A DNA stretch of 64,000 nt from Saccharomonospora piscinae (lineage in GTDB: Bacteria > Actinomycetota > Actinomycetes > Mycobacteriales > Pseudonocardiaceae), in assembly GCF_005862235.1 (NCBI RefSeq), contig NZ_VCEK01000004.1, positions 310,001-374,000 on the forward strand, read 5' to 3'. Made by a program: the position numbers and the translations under genes. The notes under the pieces are model-generated. The model saw only the letters and a program-made list of their open reading frames with translations. It was not told the DNA's origin and ran no database searches. How positions within the stretch are numbered: position 1 is the stretch's first letter; each line of letters starts with the position of its first letter. Shown in pieces: positions 51,640-61,347 of the stretch.

Positions 51640-53247
51640 TCAGTGGGAGGTCGCCTTTTCGGAGCCCGCGCCCGTCAGGGCCCGGACCTCCATCTCCTTG
51701 TGCTTGTCCTCCAGGTGTTCCTTCGACAGCACGGTGCCCAGCCAGCCGAGGAAGAACGACAGCGGGATCGACACCAGGCCCGGGTTCTGCAGCGGGAACC
51801 AGTGGAAGTCCACGCTGGTGATCATCGAGCTCTCCGTGCCCGAGACGGCGGGCGAGAAGACGATCAGCACGATCGTGCAGGTCAGGCCGCCGTAGATCGA
51901 CCATAGTGCGCCGGAGGTGTTGAACCGCTTCCAGAACAGCGAGTACAGGATCGTCGGCAGGTTCGCCGAGGCCGCCACCGCGAACGCCAGTGCGACGAGG
52001 AACGCCACGTTCTGGTCCTTCGCGAAGATGCCGCCGACGATCGCGACCGCACCGATGACGCACGCGGTGATGCGGGCGACCTTGACCTCGGTGTTCTTGC
52101 TGTCCACCTTTCCTCGCTTGATCACGTTGGCGTACACGTCGTGGGCGAACGACGCCGATGCCGTGATCGTCAGTCCCGCCACCACGGCCAGGATCGTCGC
52201 GAAGGCCACCGCGGCGATGAAGCCCAGCAGGACCGGGCCGCCGAGTGCCTCCGCCAGCAACGGTGCCGCCGAGTTCTCCCCGCCGGGCGCGTTGCTGATG
52301 GTGTCCGAGCCGACGATGGCGGCGGCACCGTAACCGAGCACCAGGGTGAACAGGTAGAACAGGCCGATCAGCACGATGGCCCAGACCACGGACTTCCTGG
52401 CGTCCTTGGCGGTGGGCACGGTGTAGAAGCGCATCAGCACGTGCGGCAGGCCCGCGGTGCCGAGCACGAGTGCCACACCGAGCGACAGGAAGTCGAGCTG
52501 CGAGGTCTCGCTGGCGCCGTACTTGGCGCCCGGGTTGAGCAGGCTGTCACCGTCACCGGCGCGCTCGGCGGCCGAGCCGAGCAGCTCGGAGAGGTTCAGA
52601 CCGTAGCGGCCCAGCACCCACACCGTCATCGCGAACGTGCCCGCGATGAGCAGTCCGGCCTTGATGATCTGTACCCAGGTGGTGCCCTTCATCCCGCCCA
52701 CGAGCACGTAGATGATCATCACGACGCCGACGACCGAGATGACGACGGCCTGTCCGACGTCGCCCTCGATGCCCAGCAGCAGCGACACCAGGGCACCCGC
52801 GCCCGCCATCTGGGCGAGCAGGTAGAAGAACGAGACCGCCATCGTGGAGGTGGCCGCGGCGGCCCGCACCGGGCGTTGCCGCATCCGGAAGGCCAGCACG
52901 TCGCCCATCGTGAACTTGCCGGTGTTGCGCAACAGTTCCGCCACCAGCAGCAGTGCGACGAGCCAGGCGACGAGGAACCCGATGGAGTAGAGGAACCCGT
53001 CGTAGCCGTACACCGCGATGGCGCCCGCGATGCCGAGGAACGACGCCGCCGACAGGTAGTCACCGGCGATGGCGGTGCCGTTCTGCGGCCCCGAGAAGGC
53101 CCGGCCCGCGGCGTAGTAGTCGGAGGCCGTCTTGGTGTTGCGCGAGGCCCGGAAGACGACGACGAGCGTGCCGATCACGAACAGGCCGAAGATGGTGATG
53201 TTGAGGACGGGGTTGTTGCCCTCGATGCTCTGGGCGAGTGTGGTCAC
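51640..53247 (-). CDS. actP: Cation/acetate symporter ActP (SSS family)
   Basis: A 535-residue sodium:solute symporter with about 13 TMs and the signatures GDYLSAASFLGIAGAIAVYG and GTAGLPHVLMRFYTVPTAKD. It is ActP/MctC-like and imports acetate or other short monocarboxylates. It overlaps a DUF485 gene by 4 nt, the normal partner of actP. Confidence 0.92.
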   Translation of the reverse strand: MTTLAQSIEGNNPVLNITIFGLFVIGTLVVVFRASRNTKTASDYYAAGRAFSGPQNGTAIAGDYLSAASFLGIAGAIAVYGYDGFLYSIGFLVAWLVALLLVAELLRNTGKFTMGDVLAFRMRQRPVRAAAATSTMAVSFFYLLAQMAGAGALVSLLLGIEGDVGQAVVISVVGVVMIIYVLVGGMKGTTWVQIIKAGLLIAGTFAMTVWVLGRYGLNLSELLGSAAERAGDGDSLLNPGAKYGASETSQLDFLSLGVALVLGTAGLPHVLMRFYTVPTAKDARKSVVWAIVLIGLFYLFTLVLGYGAAAIVGSDTISNAPGGENSAAPLLAEALGGPVLLGFIAAVAFATILAVVAGLTITASASFAHDVYANVIKRGKVDSKNTEVKVARITACVIGAVAIVGGIFAKDQNVAFLVALAFAVAASANLPTILYSLFWKRFNTSGALWSIYGGLTCTIVLIVFSPAVSGTESSMITSVDFHWFPLQNPGLVSIPLSFFLGWLGTVLSKEHLEDKHKEMEVRALTGAGSEKATSH

Positions 53248-53588
53248 GAGGCGTCCCCTTCCATGTCCTCCCGGATCCGGTCGGCGATCGGATCGAGCTT
53301 GCGGTTCGCGTAGCGGACGTAGAGACCGGTGATCACGAACGTCGACACGAACTGCAGCAGGCCGAGGACGAGCCCGAGGTTGATGTTGCCGACGACCTTG
53401 GTGGACATGAAGTCGTGCGCGTAGTCCGCCAGCAGCACGTAGGTCAGGTACCAGACCAGAAACAGCGCGGTCATGGGGAAGACGAACCGCCGCAGCCTGC
53501 TGCGCAGCCGCTGGAAGTCCTCACTCGCGTGGACCTCGGCCCAGGACTGCGGCCCTGGCGGATGTGTCGAGGGCTCGGTGGTGCTCAC
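53244..53588 (-). CDS. DUF485 membrane protein, actP partner
   Basis: A 114-residue protein with two TMs (FVFPMTALFLVWYLTYVLLA and LVLGLLQFVSTFVITGLYV) and the DUF485 layout. GTG 53588 has GGAGG just upstream. It is co-translated with actP through a 4-nt overlap. Role unknown; the pairing is nearly universal for actP. Confidence 0.88.
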   Translation of the reverse strand: MSTTEPSTHPPGPQSWAEVHASEDFQRLRSRLRRFVFPMTALFLVWYLTYVLLADYAHDFMSTKVVGNINLGLVLGLLQFVSTFVITGLYVRYANRKLDPIADRIREDMEGDAS

Positions 53589-53664
53589 TCCTGACCTCCT
53601 CGTCAGACACGTGCGTTGTGCGTGGTGCGTCACAGTAGGGAGGAGGACCTACCGGACGTAATCG

Positions 53665-55437
53665 TCAGCGGACCAATCGGCGTGTGATGCGACGAACGGC
53701 CGACGAGCGGCGGGCCGACCACGATGAGTGGCCCAGGTCACGTGCGAGTGACGAGCGTTCGGCGAACGGCGAGCGCCGGTGCTCGTGCAGGTGCAGGCGC
53801 AGCATGGCCGCCGTGGCCCAGGGCGGCGGCCTGCCGAACAGTGAGACCACCACCATCGTGGCGAACGCCAGCGGTACCGACCAGGGCGCGGGTTGGATGA
53901 GCAACACGGTGACCCAGCCCGGTACCGGCGGTTCGGCGATGCCCAGGGCGAACCCGCCGCACGAGGCGAGCAACCCGACCGCGATCCCGGCCACGGCTCC
54001 CGCCGCGGTGAGCCGGGACCACCAGATTCCGAGGACGAGCAGCGGGCAGAACGTCGAGGCCGCCACAGTGAAGCCCCAGGTCACCAGCGTGCTCGCGTCG
54101 AAGGACAGTGCGGGCAGCGCCAGCAGGACCACCACCGCTGCCGCGCCCACGACCGCCACCCGCAGCTGGCGCAGTCCTCCCGGCACGAGGTCGTGCGAGA
54201 TGGCTCCCGAGACCACCAGCAGCAGCCCGAGCGAGGTGGCGAGGAACGCCGCGAACGCGCCCGCGGTGAGCAGCCCGGTGAACACCCCGCCGAGCGGGCC
54301 GGGGTCGACCTGCGCCGGCAGAGCCACGACGGCGCTGTCCGACGCTCCCGACAGGTACAGGTGCGGCACGAGCACCCGGCCGAGCATCCCGTAGATGCCG
54401 GGAAACACGTAGAACACGCCGAGCAGCGCGACGGTGAGCGCGGCCGTACGCCGGGCCGCTCTGCCGTCGGGACTGGTGTGGAAGCGCATGATGATGTGCG
54501 GCAGCCCCATCGTGCCCAGCATGGTTGCCACCAGCACGGCCCAGGTGGCCAGCAGTGGGTGGCCGGTGTCGCCCAGGTCGAGCAGCGGTCGTTCCCAGCC
54601 CGCCGAGCCCGGCGCGCTCTGCCCTTCCGGGACCGGCGCCGCGCTGCCCGCCTCGAACACGATCCTGGTGCCCCCGGCGACGTGCCACTCGCCCGGCGAG
54701 ACGAGCCGGGTGCCGCCGTCCTCGACGACCCGCACGCCTTCCGGTACCTCCAGCGTGGCCGGAACCCGGAACGACACGGCCGTCTCGGTGTCGAAGTGGG
54801 TGAACTCGGCCGGATGCAGCGCCTCCTGCCGCACGTCCGGCCCCGCCTGGGCGAGCAGCCACAGTGCGGGGACGATGAACAGCGCCAGTTTGAGCGCGAA
54901 CTGGAACGCCTGCACGTAGGTCGCCGCCCGCATGCCTCCGAGGGCGAGCGTGACGCTGACGGCGATCCCGGCGAGCAGCACCCCCACCCAGTACGGGGTG
55001 CCGCTGACGACGCTGAGCACGAGCCCTGCCGTGCGGAACTGGGGCACCAGATACAGCACACCCACCACGAGCACGACGACGGCGGCGAGTCGGCGCAGCC
55101 CGGCCGAGCCGAGCCGGGCCTCGGCGAAGTCCGGCACCGTGAGCGCGCCGGAGCGGCGCATCGGCGCCGCCACGAGAGCGAGCATGGCAATGTAGCCCGC
55201 GGTGAACCCGACCGGGTACCACAGCGCCCCCACCCCGTCGCGCACCATGAGCCCGGCCACGCCCAGGAACGAGGCGGCGGACAGGTACTCGCCGGAGACG
55301 GCGGCGGAGTTGAGCAGGGGGGAGACCCGCCGCGAGGCCACGAGGAAGTCCGACGTCGTGCGCATGGCGGCCACGCCACGCAGCCCGATGGCGAGGGTGA
55401 TGAGCAGCACCGGCGCCACGGCGAGTGCGACGATCAT
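53665..55437 (-). CDS. Second sodium:solute symporter, monocarboxylate type, with LytS/LytTR genes
   Basis: A 590-residue SSS transporter with TM pattern and signature SGEYLSAASFLGVAGLMVRD and GTMGLPHIIMRFHTSPDGRA. It is ActP-like but diverged, with a hydrophilic insert of about 90 residues (ALHPAEFTHFDTETAVSFRV onward) absent from ActP. ATG 55437 overlaps the preceding small gene by 4 nt. It is the last gene of a four-gene unit of sensor kinase, response regulator, small TM protein and symporter, which suggests uptake of the sensed compound. Confidence 0.86.
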   Translation of the reverse strand: MIVALAVAPVLLITLAIGLRGVAAMRTTSDFLVASRRVSPLLNSAAVSGEYLSAASFLGVAGLMVRDGVGALWYPVGFTAGYIAMLALVAAPMRRSGALTVPDFAEARLGSAGLRRLAAVVVLVVGVLYLVPQFRTAGLVLSVVSGTPYWVGVLLAGIAVSVTLALGGMRAATYVQAFQFALKLALFIVPALWLLAQAGPDVRQEALHPAEFTHFDTETAVSFRVPATLEVPEGVRVVEDGGTRLVSPGEWHVAGGTRIVFEAGSAAPVPEGQSAPGSAGWERPLLDLGDTGHPLLATWAVLVATMLGTMGLPHIIMRFHTSPDGRAARRTAALTVALLGVFYVFPGIYGMLGRVLVPHLYLSGASDSAVVALPAQVDPGPLGGVFTGLLTAGAFAAFLATSLGLLLVVSGAISHDLVPGGLRQLRVAVVGAAAVVVLLALPALSFDASTLVTWGFTVAASTFCPLLVLGIWWSRLTAAGAVAGIAVGLLASCGGFALGIAEPPVPGWVTVLLIQPAPWSVPLAFATMVVVSLFGRPPPWATAAMLRLHLHEHRRSPFAERSSLARDLGHSSWSARRSSAVRRITRRLVR

Positions 55438-55814
55438 CGCGGGGCCTCGTCGGGTCCCACGTCGTCGAGCGCACCCTCCTCCCGCTCCACCCGGCGCAGG
55501 TGCCAGAACGCGAGCCCGACCATCGCCGGAAACGGCAGCACCATCACCGCGAGCCACGACACCGGCACGTCGAAAACCCGTAGCCGGTCGAGCGACGGCA
55601 GCACGGCCAGCAGCAGTGGCAGCCCGAACACCAGAGCGCACGCCACGCCGAGCGCCGTGGCCGCGAGCCGCCGCTGCCGCCGGTACAGTGCCACGGCGAG
55701 CGGCGCCTCGGCGGGGTCGAGCGTCGTGGGCCGCCACGGACCCCGGTAGCGACGCCGCGCGTGAGCCAGCCGGGTCTGCGGGCTCGTCACCGCCACCCTG
55801 CGGTGGCCGCTCAC
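55434..55814 (-). CDS. Small two-TM membrane protein between LytTR regulator and symporter
   Basis: A 126-residue protein with two TMs (RLAATALGVACALVFGLPLL and VSWLAVMVLPFPAMVGLAFW) and a basic N-terminus. ATG 55814 overlaps the regulator stop by 4 nt. By position and topology it is analogous to the DUF485 partner of ActP, though I cannot confirm the family. Confidence 0.8.
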   Translation of the reverse strand: MSGHRRVAVTSPQTRLAHARRRYRGPWRPTTLDPAEAPLAVALYRRQRRLAATALGVACALVFGLPLLLAVLPSLDRLRVFDVPVSWLAVMVLPFPAMVGLAFWHLRRVEREEGALDDVGPDEAPR

Positions 55815-56665
55815 GGTGCTGAGCCCTTCGCGCCCTTCGCGCCTCCTGCGCCCTCCGCGCGCAGTTCACCGCGTTGCGCGGCCCGCAGCAGGCGCTCCCT
55901 GAGCTGACGGGCGTGCCTGCGGCTCACCGGGACGTCACCGAGGTCGGTGTGGGCGAGCAGGCCGCCGACGGAATCACTGCGCAACTCCCGTACGGCGGAC
56001 AGCGCCACGAGAAACCCGCGGTGGGCGCGCACGAAGCCCGCCTTCGCCCAGTACTCCTCCAGCCGGGAGATCGGCATCCGCACGAGATGCACCCCGGAGT
56101 GCGCGTGCAACCGGACGTAGTCGCCGTGGGCCTCCACGAAGCGGACGTCCTGGCGCCGCACGTACCGGGTGCGCCCCGCGGACTCGACGGGAAGGGCGGC
56201 CAGCGCGTCGGGCGCCTCCTGCGGCGTGGCGGACACGGTGGGCCCGGTGGGCACGGAAGGCACGGCCTCGGCGGGGTCGAGCGTCACCATGCGTCCCACC
56301 CGGGTCAGCGCGTCCGCGAGCCGTTCGGCACGCACCGGCTTGAGCAGGTAGTCGACGGCGCCGATGCCGAACGCCGCGACGGCGTGCTCGTCGTAGGCGG
56401 TGACGAACACGATCACCGGTGGACGGGCGAGCTTGGTGAGCAGGCCGGCGAACTCCAGCCCGTCGAGCCCCGGCATCGCGATGTCCAGGAACACCGCGTC
56501 GAACTCCTCCGAACGCAGGCGCTTGAGCGCGGCCACGGCGTCGCCCGCCGGCACGACCTCGCCCACCTCGGGCGCCTCCCGCAGCAGGCCGCACAGGTCC
56601 TGCAGGGCCGCCGGCACGTCGTCGACGGCGAGCACCCGCAGCGGTGGCTGGTGCCCCGTGGTCAC
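55811..56665 (-). CDS. LytTR-family response regulator
   Basis: A 284-residue regulator with a receiver domain (RVLAVDDVPAALQDLCGLLR, phospho-acceptor D61 in AVFLDIAMPGLDGLEF) and a LytTR DNA-binding domain (VRFVEAHGDYVRLHAHSGVH, VRAHRGFLVALSAV). GTG 56665 overlaps the kinase stop by 4 nt. It should bind upstream of its own operon or of the symporter. Confidence 0.9.
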   Translation of the reverse strand: MTTGHQPPLRVLAVDDVPAALQDLCGLLREAPEVGEVVPAGDAVAALKRLRSEEFDAVFLDIAMPGLDGLEFAGLLTKLARPPVIVFVTAYDEHAVAAFGIGAVDYLLKPVRAERLADALTRVGRMVTLDPAEAVPSVPTGPTVSATPQEAPDALAALPVESAGRTRYVRRQDVRFVEAHGDYVRLHAHSGVHLVRMPISRLEEYWAKAGFVRAHRGFLVALSAVRELRSDSVGGLLAHTDLGDVPVSRRHARQLRERLLRAAQRGELRAEGAGGAKGAKGSAP

Positions 56666-57759
56666 GGCATCACCCCCGGCTGGAACCGAGGCACCCGCAC
56701 GACCACCCGGGTGCCCTCGCCGTCGGCGGTCTCCACGACCAGCCCGAACCACGGCCCGTACACGTTGCGCAGCCTGCGGTCGACGTTGGCGAGTCCCATG
56801 CTCGTCGAGTCGCCCGCGCCCGCGAGCAACCGTTCGGCCGTGCCGGGTTCCATCCCCACTCCGTCGTCGTCGACGCTGATGACACAGTCGGTGCCCTCCG
56901 CTTCGCCGAGCACGGTCACGGTGCCGCCGCCGGAGCGGTGTTCGATGCCGTGCCGCACCGCGTTCTCCACCAGCGGCTGGAGCACGAGGTAGGGGATGGC
57001 CACGGGCAGGACCTCAGGTGCGACGCGCACCTGGACGCGCAGCCGGTCACCCAGCACCGCGCGTTGTAGCGCGAGGTAGGTCTCGATCGCGTGGAACTCG
57101 TCGGCGACCGTGGTGTACTCGCCGTGGCTGGCCAGGCTGTACCGGATGTAGTCGGCGAAGTCGAGCATGAGTTCGCGCGAGCGGTCCGGATCGGGGCGGA
57201 CCAGCCCCGCGATCACCGTGAGCGCGTTGTAGACGAAGTGCGGCGAGATCTCGGCCCGCAACGCCCGCAGCTCCGCCTCGGCCGCGTCCTCCGCCGAAGC
57301 CTCCAGCCTGCCCCGCTCCAGCGCCGCCTCGCTCAGCCCGGCCACCTCGCGCAGTGCGGTCATCCTGGCCGTGCCCGCGACCACGAGCACCCCGGCCAGC
57401 TCGTCGTGCACGATCAGCGGGAGTGCCACCACCTCGGCCTTGCGGCACTGGTTCTCGGTGTGCAGGACCTGCTCGATCATCGAGTGGACCTCGACGTCGG
57501 GTGGCAGCGCGCCCGCCGTGAGCAGCCTGCCCGACAGGTCGGCCAGGCCGACGCCGTCGGCGGCGAGCAGGCGCCGGATACCGCGCGCCGCGGCCCGCAC
57601 CCTCGGCCCGGACAGCCCGTCGACGAGGTCCTCGGAGACGTGCCGTGCCGTCTCCAGGGTGGGGCCGGGGTCGCGCAGCCTGCGGGACAGCGGTGTCCAG
57701 GACGGCCACGAGGAGTGTGGAGTCGTCCGGGCCGTCGCTCGTCCGGAGGACATCGACAT
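56662..57759 (-). CDS. LytS/YehU-type sensor histidine kinase, soluble
   Basis: A 365-residue kinase without TM helices: a GAF-like N-terminal sensor (AEVVALPLIVHDELAGVLVV), H-box with H174 (LRAEISPHFVYNALTVIAGL) and an ATPase domain (YLVLQPLVENAVRHGIEHRS, DDGVGMEPG). LytS-type kinases usually have membrane sensors; this one is cytosolic and may sense a metabolite. ATG 57759. First gene of the kinase-regulator-TM-symporter operon. Confidence 0.88.
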   Translation of the reverse strand: MSMSSGRATARTTPHSSWPSWTPLSRRLRDPGPTLETARHVSEDLVDGLSGPRVRAAARGIRRLLAADGVGLADLSGRLLTAGALPPDVEVHSMIEQVLHTENQCRKAEVVALPLIVHDELAGVLVVAGTARMTALREVAGLSEAALERGRLEASAEDAAEAELRALRAEISPHFVYNALTVIAGLVRPDPDRSRELMLDFADYIRYSLASHGEYTTVADEFHAIETYLALQRAVLGDRLRVQVRVAPEVLPVAIPYLVLQPLVENAVRHGIEHRSGGGTVTVLGEAEGTDCVISVDDDGVGMEPGTAERLLAGAGDSTSMGLANVDRRLRNVYGPWFGLVVETADGEGTRVVVRVPRFQPGVMP

Positions 57760-57917
57760 GGGGCTCCCAGCTACGTCGGCGGTACGGGGAATCTAACGGC
57801 GAGCCACGCTCGCGGGAAGGGGTGACGGGGGACGAATGGCGGATACCGGGCCGCTCACCACCGGCTGCACTGTCGCCGGCGTCGCGTCCGGACCCATAAT
57901 CGCGGTGGTGGTGCGTG

Positions 57918-58211
57918 ATGGCACGGGACGAGGAGCAGCGTCGGCTGCTGGCCGAGATCGAGCGCCGGTTCATCGAGGACGATCCGGTGCTCGCGCGGCG
58001 GCTCGCGCACCTGGGGTCGGCGCGGTGGGCGCGCCGGATCGTCGCCATCGTGCTGTTGCTTGCCTCCTTCGTGCTCGGTCTCGCGGTCGTGGCCTTCGGC
58101 GCGGAGGTGGGTGTCTGGCCGCTCAGCGTGGCCGGTTTCGCGCTGACGGTTCTCGTGCCGACGCTGATCGTGTGGCGGGTCTGGGTGCGCGGGCGGGGTA
58201 GCCCGCCGTAA
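57918..58211 (+). CDS. DUF3040 membrane protein
   Basis: A 97-residue protein with a charged start (MARDEEQRRLLAEIERRFIE) and two TMs (VAIVLLLASFVLGLAVVAFG and VAGFALTVLVPTLIVWRVWV), typical of DUF3040. CATAAT (57895-57900) is a plausible -10. ATG 57918 is chosen over GTG 57915; they are nearly equivalent. Function unknown. Confidence 0.8.
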   Translation: MARDEEQRRLLAEIERRFIEDDPVLARRLAHLGSARWARRIVAIVLLLASFVLGLAVVAFGAEVGVWPLSVAGFALTVLVPTLIVWRVWVRGRGSPP

Positions 58212-58312
58212 ATCTGGCGATCTTGAAAGCTCCGGGTCGTTAGGTTCGGCAAGTAAGGTGTGGGCTGTTGTGCCGGAGTTTCACCCGACCGGGAGGGGTT
58301 GACGATACCCAG

Positions 58313-59626
58313 ATGAGCACCGCGCCCCCCACGAAGAACACCATGTTCAGCCGTACGTCCTGGCGCGAATGGAAGCGCGTGGCGGACGTCCTGAGGCTGG
58401 AGACCGTCGGCGGCATACTCCTGCTCGCGGGAGCCGTCATCGCTCTGGTATGGGCGAACTCGCCGTGGTCGGAGTCGTACACGACGGTGAGCGAGTTCAC
58501 CTTCGGCCCGCACGCACTGCATCTCGACCTGTCGGTGTCGCACTGGGCGGCCGACGGCCTGCTGGCGATCTTCTTCTTCGTCGTGGGGCTGGAGCTCAAG
58601 CGCGAGTTCGTGGTGGGTGACCTGCGGGACCCGCGCAAGGCGGCGATTCCGATCGTGGCCGCCGTCGGCGGTGTGGTCGTGCCCGCCCTCATCTACGTGC
58701 TCGTGAACCTCGGTGACCCGAGCGCACTGCGAGGCTGGGCCATCCCCACCGCCACCGACATCGCGTTCGCCGTGGCGGTCCTCGCGGTGATCGGACGCTT
58801 CCTGCCGTCGGCGCTGCGGATGTTCCTGCTGACGCTGGCCGTCGTCGACGACCTCATCGCCATCTTCATCATCGCGGTCTTCTACACCGAGGAGCTGGCC
58901 CTCGTCCCGTTGCTGCTGGCGCTGGTGCCGCTGGCGCTGTTCACCTTCCTGGTCCAGCGGCGGGTGCGCGCGTGGTGGGTGCTGCTTCCGCTGGCGCTGA
59001 CGGCGTGGGCGCTCGTCCACGCCTCCGGTGTCCACGCCACGGTGGCGGGCGTGCTGCTCGGGTTCGCCGTTCCCGCGCTGCTGCGCAAGGGTGAGGCCGT
59101 CTCGCTGGCCGAGCACTTCGAACACCGGTTCCGGCCCATCTCGGCAGGCGTGGCGGTGCCGATCTTCGCGCTGTTCGCGGCCGGCGTCTCCTTCGGTGGG
59201 CTCGACGGCCTGACCTCGGCGCTGACCGACCCCGTCGCCATCGGCATCATGGCCGGGCTGCTGCTCGGCAAGGCCATCGGCATCTTCGGCACGACCTATC
59301 TGATGGGCCGGTTCACCCGGGCCGAGCTCGACAGCGACGTGGCCTGGGTCGACGTGTTCGGCATCGCCGTACTGGCCGGGATCGGGTTCACGGTGTCGCT
59401 GCTGGTCGGGGAGCTCTCCTTCGACGCCGCCGACGAGCGCAGTGAGCTGGTCAAGATCGCGGTGTTGTGCGGATCGCTGCTGTCGGCCGCGGTCGCCGCC
59501 GTCGTGCTGCGCCTGCGCAACCGCACCTATCGCCGGATCCACGAGAAGGAGACGCGCGACGAGGACGCCGACGGCATCCCCGACATCTACCAAGGTCGTT
59601 CCGCCGGGCAGGGCGACGCCGGGTGA
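58313..59626 (+). CDS. nhaA: Na+/H+ antiporter NhaA with Ca-binding-like C-terminal tail
   Basis: A 437-residue antiporter with about 12 TMs. The ion-binding aspartates sit in [12 protein letters not shown], and [11 protein letters not shown] is the family TM4 motif. The C-terminal tail (after about residue 405) is charged and contains [12 protein letters not shown], resembling a thrombospondin type-3/EF-hand calcium loop. ATG 58313 is used; GGGAGGGG lies upstream with a long spacing. Confidence 0.93.
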   Translation: MSTAPPTKNTMFSRTSWREWKRVADVLRLETVGGILLLAGAVIALVWANSPWSESYTTVSEFTFGPHALHLDLSVSHWAADGLLAIFFFVVGLELKREFVVGDLRDPRKAAIPIVAAVGGVVVPALIYVLVNLGDPSALRGWAIPTATDIAFAVAVLAVIGRFLPSALRMFLLTLAVVDDLIAIFIIAVFYTEELALVPLLLALVPLALFTFLVQRRVRAWWVLLPLALTAWALVHASGVHATVAGVLLGFAVPALLRKGEAVSLAEHFEHRFRPISAGVAVPIFALFAAGVSFGGLDGLTSALTDPVAIGIMAGLLLGKAIGIFGTTYLMGRFTRAELDSDVAWVDVFGIAVLAGIGFTVSLLVGELSFDAADERSELVKIAVLCGSLLSAAVAAVVLRLRNRTYRRIHEKETRDEDADGIPDIYQGRSAGQGDAG

Positions 59627-59639
59627 GTCACCTCCGCCT

Positions 59640-59669
59640 CACCCGTGGTGCGGACCCGCACCACGGGTG
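59640..59669 (+). terminator. Hairpin terminator after nhaA
   Basis: Perfect 14-bp arms CACCCGTGGTGCGG (59640-59653) and CCGCACCACGGGTG (59656-59669) with a 2-nt apex, directly downstream of nhaA. Confidence 0.85.
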
Positions 59670-59769
59670 GGTGCGGTCGGTGGCCTAGACTCGGACATCC
59701 GGTCCCTGCTTGACCTGCGGTCGCTGGACCGGTTCACAGTACCGACACCGTCCCGGCGAGGAGATAACG

Positions 59770-61239
59770 TTGAAGAGCACCGTCGAGCAGCTGAGCCCGA
59801 CGCGCGTGAAGATCAATGTCGAGGTGCCGTTCGACGAGCTCAAACCGAACTTCGACCGCGCCTACCGGAAGATCGCTCAGCAGGTTCGGATCCCAGGATT
59901 CCGTCCCGGCAAGGCCCCGGCCCGCGTACTCGAGAGCCGGATCGGCCGCGCCCCGGTGCTCGACGAGGTCGTCAACGAGGCCATCCCCGCGAAGTACCTC
60001 GAAGCCGTCCGCGGTGGTGAGGTGCGCACGCTGGGTCAGCCCGACTTCGAGGTGACCAAGCTCGAGGACCGCGAGGTGCTCGAGTTCAGCGCCGAGGTGG
60101 ACGTCCGCCCGGAGATCGAGCTCCCCGACCTCGGTGACCTCACCGTCAGCGTGGACGACGTGGAGCTCGACGAGTCCGAGGTCGACGAGCAGCTCGACGA
60201 GCTGCGCGCCCGGTTCGGCACGCTGACCGGGGTGTCGCGGCCCGCCGAGAACGGCGACTTCGTCTCGATCGACCTCGCGGCCACGGTGAACGGCGAGGAG
60301 GTCCCCGACGCCTCCACGGAGGGCCTGTCCTACGAGATCGGGTCCGGCCAGCTGGTGGACGGCATCGACGACGCGATCATCGGAGCCAACGAGGGCGACA
60401 CGCGCACCTTCACGACCAAGCTGGTCGCGGGTGAGCACGCCGGCTCCGACGCCGAGGTCTCCGTCACCGTCGGCTCGATCAAGCAGCGGGAGCTGCCCGA
60501 GGCCGACGACGAGTTCGCGCAGCTCGCCAGCGAGTTCGACACGCTGGACGAGTTGAAGGCCGACCTGCGCGAGCGGCTGGAGCGCATGAAGCGGGTCCAG
60601 CAGGGTGTGCAGGCGAGGGACAAGGTGCTCGACACACTGCTGGAGCAGGTCGACGTGCCGCTGCCCGAGAAGGTGCTCGAGTCGGAGATCTCGAACCGCA
60701 AGCACGACGCGATTCACCCGTTCGACCACGACGAGGACGCCTACAAGCGCTCATTGGAGGCGCAGGGCGGCAATCCCGAGGAGTGGGAGACCGAGATCCG
60801 CGACGAGGCCGAGAAGTCGGTCCGCACCCAGCTTCTGCTGGACACCATCGCCGACGACCGGGACGTCTCGGTGAACGATTCCGAGCTGACCGAGCGCATC
60901 ATCTACCAGGCGCAGCGCTTCGGGATGAACCCGGACGAGTACGTTCGCCGGGCGCAGGAGGCGGGCCAGCTCGGCGCCATCTACGCCGACGTCCGGCGTG
61001 GCAAGGCGCTGGCGGCCGTGGTGCAGGAGGTCACGGTCACCGACGCCTCGGGCGAGACCCTCGATCTGCGCGAACTGTTCGGCACGGAGTCGGACGAGAC
61101 CCCCGAAGGGGCCGACGCCTCCGACTCTTCGGACTCTGCGGACCGGGCGTCGACCGAGGACACTGCCTCTGACGGGGCCTCGACAGAGGACAGTGCGACC
61201 CCGGCCTCCGGCGAGGCGGGCACCACGTCCGATCGGTGA
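59770..61239 (+). CDS. tig: Trigger factor (ribosome-associated chaperone)
   Basis: A 489-residue trigger factor. The ribosome-binding tail has the signature GFRPGKAP, followed by a PPIase (FKBP-like) domain (AENGDFVSIDLAATVNGEEV) and a helical C-terminal chaperone arm. The acidic, Ser/Asp/Thr-rich tail after about residue 440 is typical of actinobacteria. TTG 59770 has GAGGAGA 6 nt upstream and fixes the start. It precedes clpP1-clpP2-clpX as in most actinobacteria. Confidence 0.95.
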   Translation: MKSTVEQLSPTRVKINVEVPFDELKPNFDRAYRKIAQQVRIPGFRPGKAPARVLESRIGRAPVLDEVVNEAIPAKYLEAVRGGEVRTLGQPDFEVTKLEDREVLEFSAEVDVRPEIELPDLGDLTVSVDDVELDESEVDEQLDELRARFGTLTGVSRPAENGDFVSIDLAATVNGEEVPDASTEGLSYEIGSGQLVDGIDDAIIGANEGDTRTFTTKLVAGEHAGSDAEVSVTVGSIKQRELPEADDEFAQLASEFDTLDELKADLRERLERMKRVQQGVQARDKVLDTLLEQVDVPLPEKVLESEISNRKHDAIHPFDHDEDAYKRSLEAQGGNPEEWETEIRDEAEKSVRTQLLLDTIADDRDVSVNDSELTERIIYQAQRFGMNPDEYVRRAQEAGQLGAIYADVRRGKALAAVVQEVTVTDASGETLDLRELFGTESDETPEGADASDSSDSADRASTEDTASDGASTEDSATPASGEAGTTSDR

Positions 61240-61258
61240 CCTCTTCTCATGCTCTGAG

Positions 61259-61300
61259 CGAACTCGGGCGGTGTCAGGACTTCTGCGCCGCCCGAGTTCG
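61259..61300 (+). terminator. Hairpin between tig and clpP1
   Basis: Perfect 13-bp arms CGAACTCGGGCGG (61259-61271) and CCGCCCGAGTTCG (61288-61300), 16-nt loop. It separates tig from clpP1, so clpP1 probably has its own promoter just after it. Confidence 0.8.
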
Positions 61301-61347
61301 TTAGGGTCGGTGACAAGATCTTCGCAACTCCGAAAAGGCAGGCAGAC

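Noticed and set aside
57047-59593. 848-residue minus-strand open frame
   Set aside because: Antisense to nhaA; composition (runs of Arg/Gln/His) shows it is not coding.
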